From Sipunculus nudus (taxonomy: Eukaryota > Annelida > Sipuncula > Golfingiida > Sipunculidae), in the NCBI GenBank assembly GCA_026874595.1, contig CM049318.1, positions 44,992,456-45,056,455 on the forward strand: a DNA stretch of 64,000 nucleotides, read 5' to 3'. Numbering within the stretch: position 1 is the first letter of the stretch; the number at the start of each line of letters is the position of its first letter. The translations under genes and the position numbers were made by a program. The notes beneath the pieces were generated by a model. That model did no database searches and was not told where the DNA came from. It worked only from the letters and a program-made list of their open reading frames with translations. Shown one piece after another: positions 36,182-47,815 of this stretch.

Positions 36182-38750
36182 CCGATTTAAATTGCGAAAG
36201 AAACGTTTTAGAAGCTTCATTAGTCCAGTTGATAACGGGCTACAATCGTCGTTTTCGCCGAAATCAGCTCGCTTTTAGCGTAATACAAGATCGTCTTTTC
36301 TGCAAAAATTGCCGAATTAAATTGCGAAAGAAGCGTTTTAGAGGCATCATTAGTTCATTTAGAATCTTTTACAAACGTCGTTTTCGCCGAAATCAGCTTG
36401 GTTTTCGCGTAATACAAGGTCATGTTTTGTGCAAAAATGGCCGATTTAAATTCCGAAAAAAGCATTTTAGGAGCTTCACTGGTCCATTTAGAACCTGTTA
36501 CAAACGCCGTTTTCGCCGAAATCAGCTCGGTTTCGGCGCAACACGAAATCGTTTTTCTGGCAAAAATGGCCGATTTAAATTGCGAAAGATGCGTTTTAAA
36601 AGCTTCATTAGTCCATTCAGAACCTCTTACAAACGTGGTTTTTGCCGAAATCAGCTCGGTTTTCCAGTAATACAAGATCGTTTTTTCTGCAATAATGCTT
36701 CATTAGTCCATTCAGAACATGTTACAAACGTCGTTTTCACCGAAATCACCTCGGTTTTTGCGTAATAGAAGATCGTGTTCTCTGCAAAAATTGCCGATTT
36801 AAATTGCAAAAGATGCGTTTTAAAAGCTTCATTAGTCCATTCAGAACCTCTTACAAACGCCGTTTTCGCCGAAATTAGCTCGGTTTTCGCGTTATACAAG
36901 ATCGTGTTTTGGCGAAAAATGGCCGATGTAAATAACGAAAGAAGCGTTTCACGAGCTTTATTAGGCCAGTTCATAACCGGTTACAAACGCCGTTTTCGCC
37001 GAAATTAGCTCGGTTTTCGCGTTATACAAGATCGTGTTTCGGCGAAAAATGGCCGATTTAAATAGCGAAAGAAGCGTTTCACAAGCTTTATTAGGCCAGT
37101 TGATAACCGGTTACAAACGCCGTTTTCGCCGAAAACAGCTCGGTTTCCTCGTAATACAAGATCGTGTTTGTGCAAAAATGGCCGATTTAAATTGCGAAAG
37201 AAACGTTTTAGAAGCTTCATTAGTCCAGTTGATAACGGGCTACAATCGTCGTTTTCGCCGAAATCAGCTCGCTTTTAGCGTAATACAAGATCGTCTTTTC
37301 TGCAAAAATTGCCGAATTAAATTGCGAAAGAAGCGTTTTAGAGGCATCATTAGTTCATTTAGAATCTTTTACAAACGTCGTTTTCGCCGAAATCAGCTTG
37401 GTTTTCGCGTAATACAAGGTCATGTTTTGTGCAAAAATGGCCGATTTAAATTCCGAAAAAAGCATTTTAGGAGCTTCACTGGTCCATTTAGAACCTGTTA
37501 CAAACGCCGTTTTCGCCGAAATCAGCTCGGTTTCGGCGCAACACGAAATCGTTTTTCTGGCAAAAATGGCCGATTTAAATTGCGAAAGATGCGTTTTAAA
37601 AGCTTCATTAGTCCATTCAGAACCTCTTACAAACGTGGTTTTTGCCGAAATCAGCTCGGTTTTCCAGTAATACAAGATCGTTTTTTCTGCAATAATGCTT
37701 CATTAGTCCATTCAGAACATGTTACAAACGTCGTTTTCACCGAAATCACCTCGGTTTTTGCGTAATAGAAGATCGTGTTCTCTGCAAAAATTGCCGATTT
37801 AAATTGCAAAAGATGCGTTTTAAAAGCTTCATTAGTCCATTCAGAACCTCTTACAAACGCCGTTTTCGCCGAAATTAGCTCGGTTTTCGCGTTATACAAG
37901 ATCGGGTTTTGGCGAAAAATGGCCGATGTAAATAACGAAAGAAGCGTTTCACGAGCTTTATTAGGCCAGTTCATAACCGGTTACAAACGCCGTTTTCGCC
38001 GAAATTAGCTCGGTTTTCGCGTTATGCAAGATCGTGTTTCGGCGAAAAATGGCCGATTTAAATAGCGAAAGAAGCGTTTCACAAGCTTTATTAGGCCAGT
38101 TGATAACCGGTTACAAACGCCGTTTTCGCCGAAAACAGCTCGGTTTCCTCGTAATACAAGATCGTGTTTGTGCAAAAATGGCCGATTTAAATTGCGAAAG
38201 AAACGTTTTAGAAGCTTCACTGGTCCATTTAGAACCTGTTACAAACGCCGTTTTCGCCGAAATCAGCTCGGTTTCGGCGCAACACGAAATCGTTTTTCTG
38301 GCAAAAATGGCCGATTTAAATTGCAAAAGATGCGTTTTAAAAGCTTCATTAGTCCATTCAGAACCTCTTACAAACGTGGTTTTTGCCGAAATCAGCTCGG
38401 TTTTCCAGTAATACAAGATCGTTTTTTCTGCAATAATGCTTCATTAGTCCATTCAGAACATGTTACAAACGTCGTTTTCACCGAAATCACCTCGGTTTTT
38501 GCGTAATAGAAGATCGTGTTCTCTGCAAAAATTGCCGATTTAAATTGCAAAAGATGCGTTTTAAAAGCTTCATTAGTCCATTCAGAACCTCTTACAAACG
38601 CCGTTTTCGCCGAAATTAGCTCGGTTTTCGCGTTATACAAGATCGTGTTTTGGCGAAAAATGGCCGATGTAAATAACGAAAGAAGCGTTTCACGAGCTTT
38701 ATTAGGCCAGTTCATAACCGGTTACAAACGCCGTTTTCGCCGAAATCAGC
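36182..38750 (+). repeat. Triplication of a 1,000-bp sub-HOR
   Basis: Two tandem copies spaced by exactly 1,000 bp (about 36182-37181 and 37182-38181), then a third of about 570 bp that lacks about two monomers (259 bp) early on and breaks off at about 38750. The unit is seven 129-bp monomers plus one 95-bp truncated monomer and a couple of single-base gains. Copies 1 and 2 differ at only a few bases (for example GATCGTG versus GATCGGG near 36903/37903). Confidence 0.9.
36674..36768 (+). repeat. Truncated 95-bp satellite B monomer (reference)
   Basis: Lacks 34 bp between CTGCA and GCTTCATTAG, leaving CTGCAATAATGCTTCATTAG, and continues TCCATTCAGAACATG with TTTTCACCGAAATCACC. It recurs forward near 34776, 37690, 38430, 39300, 41840, 43615, 46310, 47825, 49605, 51345, 56415, 58170 and 62610, and in reverse near 52365, 54135, 59325 and 60580. 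A single old deletion inherited by every HOR family outside the canonical run is the simplest reading. Confidence 0.9.
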
Positions 38751-40630
38751 TCGGTTTCCTAGTAATACTAGATCGTATTTGTGCAAAAATGGCCGATTTA
38801 AATTGCGAAAGAAAAGTTTTAGAAGCTTCATCAGTCCAGTTGATAACCGGTTACAAACGTCGTTTTCGCCGAAATCAGCTCGGTTTTCGCGTAATACAAG
38901 ATCGCCTTTTCTGCAAAAATTGCCGAATTAAATTGCGAAAGAAGCGTTTTAGAGGCATCAATAGTTCATTTAGAATCTGTTACAAACGCCGTTTTCGCCG
39001 AAATCAGCTTGGTTTTCGCGTAATGCAAGATCATGTTTTGTGCAAAAATGGCCTATTTAAATTCCAAAAAAAGCATTTTAGGAGCTTCACTGGTCCATTT
39101 AGAACCTGTTACAAACGCCGTTTTCGCCGAAATCAGCTCAGTTTCGGCGCAACACGAAATCGTTTTTTCTGGCAAAAATGGCCGATTTAAATAGCGAAAG
39201 ATGCGTTTTAAAAGCTTCATTAGTCCATTCAGAACCTCTTGCAAACGTGGTTTTTGCCGAAATCAGCTCGGTTTTCCAGTAATACAAGATCGTTTTTTCT
39301 GCAATAATGCTTCATTAGTCCATTCAGAACATGTTACAAATGGCGTTTTCACCGAAATCACCGCGGTTTTTGCGTAATAGAAGATCGTGTTCTCTGCAAA
39401 AATGGCCGATTTAAATTGCGAAAGAAGCGTTTTAGAAGCTTCATTAGTCCATTTAGAACTTGTTATAAACGTCGTTTTCGACGAAATCAGCTTGCTTTTC
39501 AAGTAATACAAGATCATGTTTTGTGCAAAAATGGCCGATTTAAATTCCGAAAAAATCATTTTAGGAGCTTCACTTGTCCATTAAGAACCTGTTACAAACG
39601 CCGTTTTCGCCGAAATTAGCTCGATTTCGGCGCAACACGAAATCGTGTTTTGTGCAAAAATGGCCGATTTAAATTGCAAAAGATGCGTTTTTAAAAGCTT
39701 CATTAGTCCATTCAGAACCTCTTACAATCGCCGTTTTCGCCGAAATTAGCTCGGTTTTCGCGTTATACAAGATCGTGTTTCGGCGAAAAATGGCCGATTT
39801 AAATAGCAAAAGAAGCGTTTCACAAGCTTTATTAGGCCAGTTGATAACCGGTTACAAACGCCGTTTTCGCCGAAAACAGCTCGGTTTCCTCGTAATACAA
39901 GATCGTGTTTGTGCAAAAATGGCCGATTTAAATTGCGAAAGAAACGTTTTAGAAGCTTCATTAGTCCAGTTGATAACGGGCTACAATCGTCGTTTTCGCC
40001 GAAATCAGCTCGGTTTTAGCGTAATACAAGATCGTGTTTTCTGCAAAAATGGCCGATTTAAATTGCGAAAGAAGCGTTTTAGAAACTTCATTAGGCCATT
40101 GACACCCTGTTACAAACCCCGTTTTCGCCGAAATTCGCTCGGTTTTCGAGTAATACAAGATCGTGTTCTCTGCAAAAATGGCCGATTTAAATTGCAAAAG
40201 AAGCTCTTTAGAATCTTCATTAGTCCATTTAGAACCTGTTATAAACGTAGTTATCGCCGAAATCAGCTCGGTTTTCGTGTAATACAAGATCGTGTTTTGT
40301 GCAAAAATGGCCGATTTAAATTGCGAAAGAAGCGTTTAAGAAGCTTCATTAGGCCATTTAGACCCTGTTACAAACGTCGTTTTCGCCGAAATCAGCTCGG
40401 TTTTCGCGTAATACAAGATCGTGTTTTGTGCAAAAATGGCCGATATAAATTGCGAAAGAAGCGTTTTAGAAACTTCATTAGTCCATTTAGACCCTGTCAC
40501 AAACGCCGTTTTCGCCGAAATTTGCTCGGTTTTCGAGTTATACAAGATCGTGTTTTGTGCAAAAATGGCCGAATTAAATAGCAAAAGAAGCGTTTCACAA
40601 GCTTTATTAGGCCATTTAGAACCTGTTACA
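38716..40630 (+). repeat. Segmental repeat of 34204-36110
   Basis: Same monomer order as about 4,517 bp upstream, including the CTAGTAATACTAG monomer (38759-38771), a 95-bp monomer near 39300 and ATAAACGTAGTTATCG near 40240. This copy retains the 13 bp lost at 34318, so it represents the undeleted form. Confidence 0.82.
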
Positions 40631-40897
40631 AACGTCGGTTTCGCCGAAATCAGCTCGGTTTCGGCGCAACACGAAATCGTTTTTTCTGCAAAAGTGGCCG
40701 ATTTAAATTGCAAAAGATGCGTTTTAAAAGCTTCATCAGTCCAGTTGATAACCGGTTACAAGCGTCGTTTTCGCCGAAATCAGCTCGCTTTTAGCGTAAT
40801 ACAAGATCGTCTTTTCTGCAAAAATTGCCGAATTAAATTGCGAAAGAAGCGTCTTAGAGGCATCATTAGTTCATTTAGAATCTGTTACAAACGTCGT

Positions 40898-42315
40898 TTT
40901 CGCCGAAATCAGCTTGGTTTTCGCGTAATACAAGGTCATGTTTTGTGCAAAAATGGCCGATTTAAATTCCGAAAAAAGCATTTTAGGAGCTTCACTGGTC
41001 CATTTAGAACCTGTTACAAACGCCGTTTTCGCCGAAATCAGCTCGGTTTCGGCGCAACACGAAATCGTTTTTTGTGCAAAAATGGCCGATTTAAATTGCA
41101 AAAGATGTGTTTTAAAAGCTTCATTAGTCCATTCAGAACCTTTTACAATCGCCGTTTTCGCCGAAATTAGCTCGGTTTTCGCGTTATACAAGATCGTGTT
41201 TTGGCGAAAAATGGCCGATTTAAATAACGAAAGAAGCGTTTCACAAGCTTTATTAGGCCAGTTGATTACCGGTAACAAACGCCGTTTTCGCCGAAATCAG
41301 CTCGGTTTCCTAGTAATACTAGATCGTATTTGTGCAAAAATGGCCGATTTAAATTGCGAAAGAAAAGTTTTAGAAGCTTTGATAACCGGTTACAAACGTC
41401 GTTTTCGCCGAAATCAGCTCGGTTTTCGCGTAATACAAGATCGCCTTTTCTGCAAAAATGGCCGAATTAAATTGCGAAAGAAGCGTTTTAGAGGCATCAA
41501 TAGTTCATTTAGAATCTGTTACAAACGCCGTTTCGCCGAAATCAGCTTGGTTTTCGCGTAATGCAAGATCATGTTTTGTGCAAAAATGGCCTATTTAAAT
41601 TGAGAAAAAAAGCATTTTAGGAGCTTCACTGGTCCATTTAGAACCTGTTACAAACGCCGTTTTCGCCGAAATCAGCTCAGTTTCGGCGCAACACGAAATT
41701 GTTTTTTCTGGCAAAAATGGCCGATTTAAATTGCGAAAGATGCGTTTTAAAAGCTTCATTAGTCCATTCAGAACCTCTTGCAAACGTGGTTTTTGCCGAA
41801 ATCAGCTCGGTTTTCCAGTAATACAAGATCGTTTTTTCTGCAATAATGCTTCATTAGTCCATTCAGAACATGTTACAAATGGCGTTTTCACCGAGATCAC
41901 CGCGAGTTTTGCGTAATAGAAGATCGTGTTCTCTGCAAAAATGGCCGATTTAAATTGCGAAAGAAGCGTTTTAGAAGCTTCATTAGTCCATTTAGAACTT
42001 GTTATAAACGTCGTTTTCGACAAAATCAGCTTGGTTTTTTTCAAGTAATACAAGATCATGTTTTGTGCAAAAATGGCCGATTTAAATTCCGAAAAAATCA
42101 TTTAAGGAGCTTCACTGGTCCATTCAGAACCTGTTACAAACGCCATTTTCGCCGAAATCAGCTCGATTTCGGCGCAACACGAAATCGTGTTTTGTGCAAA
42201 AATGGCCGATTTAAATTGCAAAAGATGCGTTTTTAAAAGCTTCATTAGTCCAATCAGAACCCCTTACAATCGCCGTTTTCGCCGAAATTAGCTCGGTTTT
42301 CGCGTTATACAAGAT
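40898..42315 (+). repeat. Segmental repeat of 33840-35255 (7,057-bp spacing)
   Basis: Near-identical to the upstream segment, and it shares the 13-bp loss (AAGCTTTGATAACC near 41375) and the CTAGTAATACTAG monomer (41310-41322). Two or three extra T (TTGGTTTTTTTCAAG near 42035) shift the spacing to about 7,060 after that point. Confidence 0.82.
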
Positions 42316-42446
42316 CGTGTTTTGGCGAAAAATGGCCGATGTAAATAACGAAAGAAGCGTTTCACGAGCTTTATTAGGCCAGTTCATAACCGGTTACAAA
42401 CGCCGTTTTCGCCGAAATTAGCTCGGTTTTCGCGTTATACAAGATC

Positions 42447-45400
42447 GTGTTTCGGCGAAAAATGGCCGATTTAAATAGCGAAAGAAGCGTTTCACAAGCT
42501 TTATTAGGCCAGTTGATAACCGGTTACAAACGCCGTTTTCGCCGAAAACAGCTCGGTTTCCTCGTAATACAAGACCGTGTTTGTGCAAAAATGGCCGATT
42601 TAAATTGCGAAAGAAACGTTTTAGAAGCTTCATTAGTCCAGTTGATAACGGGCTACAATCGTCGTTTTCGCCGAAATCAGCTCGGTTTTAGCGTAATACA
42701 AGATCGTGTTCTCTGCAAAAATGGCCGATTTAAATTGCGAAAGAAGCGTTTTAGAAGCTTCATTAGTCCATTAAGAACCTCTTACAATCGCCGTTTTCGC
42801 CGAAATTCGCTCGGTTTTCGAGAAATACAAGATCGTGTTCTCTGCAAAAATGGCCGATTTAAATTGCAAAAGAAGCTCTTTAGAAGCTTCATTAGTCCAT
42901 TTAGAACCTGTTATAAACGTAGTTATCGCCGAAATCAGCTCGGTTTTCGCGTAATACAAGATCGTGTTTTGTGCAAAAATGGCCGATTTAAATTGCGAAA
43001 GAAGCGTTTTAGAAGCTTCATTAGGCCATTTAGACCCTGTTACAAACGTCGTTTTCGCCGAAATCAGCTCGGTTTTCGCGTAATACAAGATCGTGTTTTG
43101 TGCAAAAATGGCCGATATAAATTGCGAAAGAAGCGTTTTAGAAACTTCATTAGTCCATTTAGACCCTGTTACAAACGCCGTTTTCGCCGAAATTCGCTCG
43201 GTTTTCGAGTTGTATAAGATCGTGTTTTGTGCAAAAATGGCCGAATTAAATAGCAAAGAAGCGTTTCACAAGCTTTATTATGCCATTTAGAACCTGTTAC
43301 AAACGGCGGTTTCGCCGAAATCAGCTTGGTTTTCGCGTAATACAAGGTCATGTTTTGTGCAAAAATGGCCGATTTAAATTCCGAAAAAAAGCATTTTAGG
43401 AGCTTTACTGGTCCATTTAGAACCTGTTACAAACGCCGTTTTCGCCGAAATCAGCTCGGTTTCGGCGCAACACGAAATCGTTTTTCTGGCAAAAATGGCC
43501 GATTTAAATTGCGAAAGATGCGTTTTAAAAGCTTCATTAGTCCATTCAGAACCTCTTACAAACGTGGTTTTTGCCGAAATCAGCTCGGTTTTCCAGTAAT
43601 ACAAGATCGTTTTTTCTGCAATAATGCTTCATTAGTCCATTCAGAACATGTTACAAACGTCGTTTTCACCGAAATCACCTCGGTTTTTGCGTAATAGAAG
43701 ATCGTGTTCTCTGCAAAAATTGCCGATTTAAATTGCAAAAGATGCGTTTTTAAAAGCTTCATTAGTCCATTCAGATCCTCTTACAAACGCCGTTTTCGCC
43801 GAAATTAGCTCGGTTTTCGCGTTATACAAGATCGTGTTTTGGCGAAAAATGGCCGATTTAAATAACGAAAGAAGCGTTTCACAAGCTTTATTAGGCCAGT
43901 TGATAACCGGTTACAAACGCCGTTTTCGCCGAAATCAGCTCGGTTTCCTAGTAATACTAGATCGTATTTGTGCAAAAATGGCCGATTTAAATTGCGAAAG
44001 AAGCGTTTTAGAAGCTTCATCAGTCCAGTTGATAACCGGTTACAAACGTCGTTTTCGCCGAAATCAGCTCGGTTTTCGCGTAATACAAGATCGCCTTTTC
44101 TGCAAAAATGGCCGATTTAAATTGCGAAAGAAACGTTTTAGAAGCTTCATTAGTCCAGTTGATAACGGGCTACAATCGTCGTTTTCGCCGAAATCAGCTC
44201 GGTTTTAGCGTAATACAAGATCGTGTTCTCTGCAAAAATGGCCGATTTAAAATTGCGAAAGAAGCGTTTTAGAAGCTTCATTAGTCCATTAAGAACCTCT
44301 TACAATCGCCGTTTTCTCCGAAATTCGCTCGGTTTTCGAGTAATACAAGATCGTGTTCTCTGCAAAAAATGGCCGATTTAAATTGCAAAAGAAGCTCTTT
44401 AGAAGCTTCATTAGTCCATTTAGAACCTGTTATAAACGTAGTTATCGCCGAAATCAGCTCGGTTTTCGCGTAATACAAGATCGTGTTTTGTGCAAAAATG
44501 GCCGATTTAAATTGCGAAAGAAGCGTTTTAGAAGCTTCATTAGGCCATTTAGACCCTGTTACAAACGTCGTTTTCGCCGAAATCAGCTCGGTTTTCGCGT
44601 AATACAAGATCGTGTTTTGTGCAAAAATGGCCGATATAAATTGCGAAAGAAGCGTTTTAGAAACTTCATTAGTCCATTTAGACCCTGTTACAAACGCCGT
44701 TTTCGCCGAAATCAGCTCGGTTTTCGAGTTGTACAAGATCGTGTTTTGTGCAAAAATGGCCGAATTAAATAGCAAAAGAAGCGTTTCACAAGCTTTATTA
44801 TGCCATTTAGAACCTGTTACAAACGGCGGTTTCGCCGAAATCAGCTTGGTTTTCGCGTAATACAAGATCATGTTTTGTGCAAAAATGGCCGATTTAAATT
44901 CCGAAAAAATCATTTAAGGAGCTTCACTGGTCCATTCAGAACCTGTTACAAACGCCATTTTCGCCGAAATCAGCTCGATTTCGGCGCAACACGAAATCGT
45001 GTTTTGTGCAAAAATGGCCGATTTAAATTGCAAAAGATGCGTTTTTAAAAGCTTCATTAGTCCAATCAGAACCCCTTACAATCGCCGTTTTCGCCGAAAT
45101 TAGCTCGGTTTTCGCGTTATACAAGATCGTGTTTCGGCGAAAAATGGCCGATTTAAATAGCGAAAGAAGCGTTTCACAAGCTTTATTAGGCCAGTTGATA
45201 ACCGGTTACAAACGCCGTTTTCGCCGAAAACAGCTCGGTTTCCTCGTAATACAAGACCGTGTTTGTGCAAAAATGGCCGATTTAAATTGCGAAAGAAAAC
45301 GTTTTAGAAGCTTCATTAGTCCAGTTGATAACGGGCTACAATCGTCGTTTTCGCCGAAATCAGCTCGGTTTTAGCGTAATACAAGATCGTGTTCTCTGCA

Positions 45401-47815
45401 AAAATGGCCGATTTAAATTGCGAAAGAAGCGTTTTAGTAGCTTCATTAGTCCATTAAGAACCTCTTACAATCGCCGTTTTCGCCGAAATTCGCTCGGTTT
45501 TCGAGAAATACAAGATCGTGTTCTCTGCAAAAATGGCCGATTTAAATTGCAAAAGAAGCTCTTTAGAAGCTTCATTAGTCCATTTAGAACCTGTTATAAA
45601 CGTAGTTATCGCCGAAATCAGCTCGGTTTTCGCGTAATACAAGATCGTGTTTTGTGCAAAAATGGCCGATTTAAATTGCGAAAGAAGCGTTTTAGAAGCT
45701 TCATTAGGCCATTTAGACCCTGTTACAAACGTCGTTTTCGCCGGAAATCAGCTCGGTTTTCGCGTAATACAAGATCGTGTTTTGTGCAAAAATGGCCGAT
45801 ATAAATTGCGAAAGAAGCGTTTTAGAAACTTCATTAGTCCATTTAGACCCCTGTTACAAACGCCGTTTTCGCCGAAATTCGCTCGGTTTTCGAGTTGTAT
45901 AAGATCGTGTTTTGTGCAAAAATGGCCGAATTAAATAGCAAAAGAAGCGTTTCACAAGCTTTATTATGCCATTTAGAACCTGTTACAAACGGCGGTTTCG
46001 CCGAAATCAGCTTGGTTTTCGCGTAATACAAGGTCATGTTTTGTGCAAAAATGGCCGATTTAAATTCCGAAAAAAAGCATTTTAGGAGCTTCACTGGTCC
46101 ATTTAGAACCTGTTACAAACGCCGTTTTCGCCGAAATCAGCTCGGTTTCGGCGCAACACGAAATCGTTTTTCTGGCAAAATGGCCGATTTAAATTGCGAA
46201 AGATGCGTTTTAAAAGCTTCATTAGTCCATTCAGAACCTCTTACAAACGTGGTTTTTGCCGAAATCAGCTCGGTTTTCCAGTAATACAAGATCGTTTTTT
46301 TCTGCAATAATGCTTCATTAGTCCATTCAGAACATGTTACAAACGTCGTTTTCACCGAAATCACCTCGGTTTTTGCGTAATAGAAGATCGTGTTCTCTGC
46401 AAAAATTGCCGATTTAAATTGCAAAAGATGCGTTTTAAAAGCTTCATTAGTCCATTCAGAACCTCTTACAAACGCCGTTTTCGCCGAAATTAGCTCGGTT
46501 TTCGCGTTATACAAGATCGTGTTTTGGCGAAAAATGGCCGATTTAAATAACGAAAGAAGCGTTTCACAAGCTTTATTAGGCCAGTTGATAACCGGTTACA
46601 AACGCCGTTTTCGCCGAAATCAGCTCGGTTTCCTAGTAATACTAGATCGTATTTGTGCAAAAATGGCCGATTTAAATTGCGAAAGAAGCGTTTTAGAAGC
46701 TTCATCAGTCCAGTTGATAACCGGTTACAAACGTCGTTTTCGCCGAAATCAGCTCGGTTTTCGCGTAATACAAGATCGCCTTTTCTGCAAAAATGGCCGA
46801 TTTAAATTGCGAAAGAAACGTTTTAGAAGCTTCATTAGTCCAGTTGATAACGGGCTACAATCGTCGTTTTCGCCGAAATCAGCTCGGTTTTAGCGTAATA
46901 CAAGATCGTGTTCTCTGCAAAAATGGCCGATTTAAATTGCGAAAGAAGCGTTTTAGAAGCTTCATTAGTCCATTAAGAACCTCTTACAATCGCCGTTTTC
47001 TCCGAAATTCGCTCGGTTTTCGAGTAATACAAGATCGTGTTCTCTGCAAAAATGGCCGATTTAAATTGCAAAAGAAGCTCTTTAGAAGCTTCATTAGTCC
47101 ATTTAGAAACCTGTTATAAACGTAGTTATCGCCGAAATCAGCTCGGTTTTCGCGTAATACAAGATCGTGTTTTGTGCAAAAATGGCCGATTTAAATTGCG
47201 AAAGAAGCGTTTTAGAAGCTTCATTAGGCCATTTAGAACCCTGTTACAAACGTTCGTTTTCGCCGAAATCAGCTCGGTTTTCGCGTAATACAAGATCGTG
47301 TTTTGTGCAAAAATGGCCGATATAAATTGCGAAAGAAGCGTTTTAGAAACTTCATTAGTCCATTTAGACCCTGTTACAAACGCCGTTTTCGCCGAAATTC
47401 GCTCGGTTTTCGAGTTGTACAAGATCGTGTTTTGTGCAAAAATGGCCGAATTAAATAGCAAAAGAAGCGTTTCACAAGCTTTATTATGCCATTTAGAACC
47501 TGTTACAAACGGCGGTTTCGCCGAAATCAGCTTGGTTTTCGCGTAATACAAGGTCATGTTTTGTGCAAAAATGGCCGATTTAAATTCCGAAAAAAAGCAT
47601 TTTAGGAGCTTCACTGGTCCATTTAGAACCTGTTACAAACGCCGTTTTCGCCGAAATCAGCTCGGTTTCGGCGCAACACGAAATCGTGTTCTCTGCAAAA
47701 ATGGCCGATTTAAATTGCGAAAGAAGCGTTTTAGAAGCTTCATTAGTCCATTCAGAACCTCTTACAAACGTGGTTTTTGCCGAAATCAGCTCGGTTTTCC
47801 AGTAATACAAGATCG
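42447..47815 (+). repeat. Tandem 2.68-kb HOR, two copies
   Basis: Monomers in 42447-45128 recur in the same order at 45129-47815 with spacings of 2,682-2,686 bp. Inside each copy the GATTTAAATTCCG monomer returns after about 1,520 bp, so the unit is composite. Small indels differ between the copies (for example CGCCGGAAATC near 45741, ACGTTCGTTTTCG near 47250). Confidence 0.8.
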
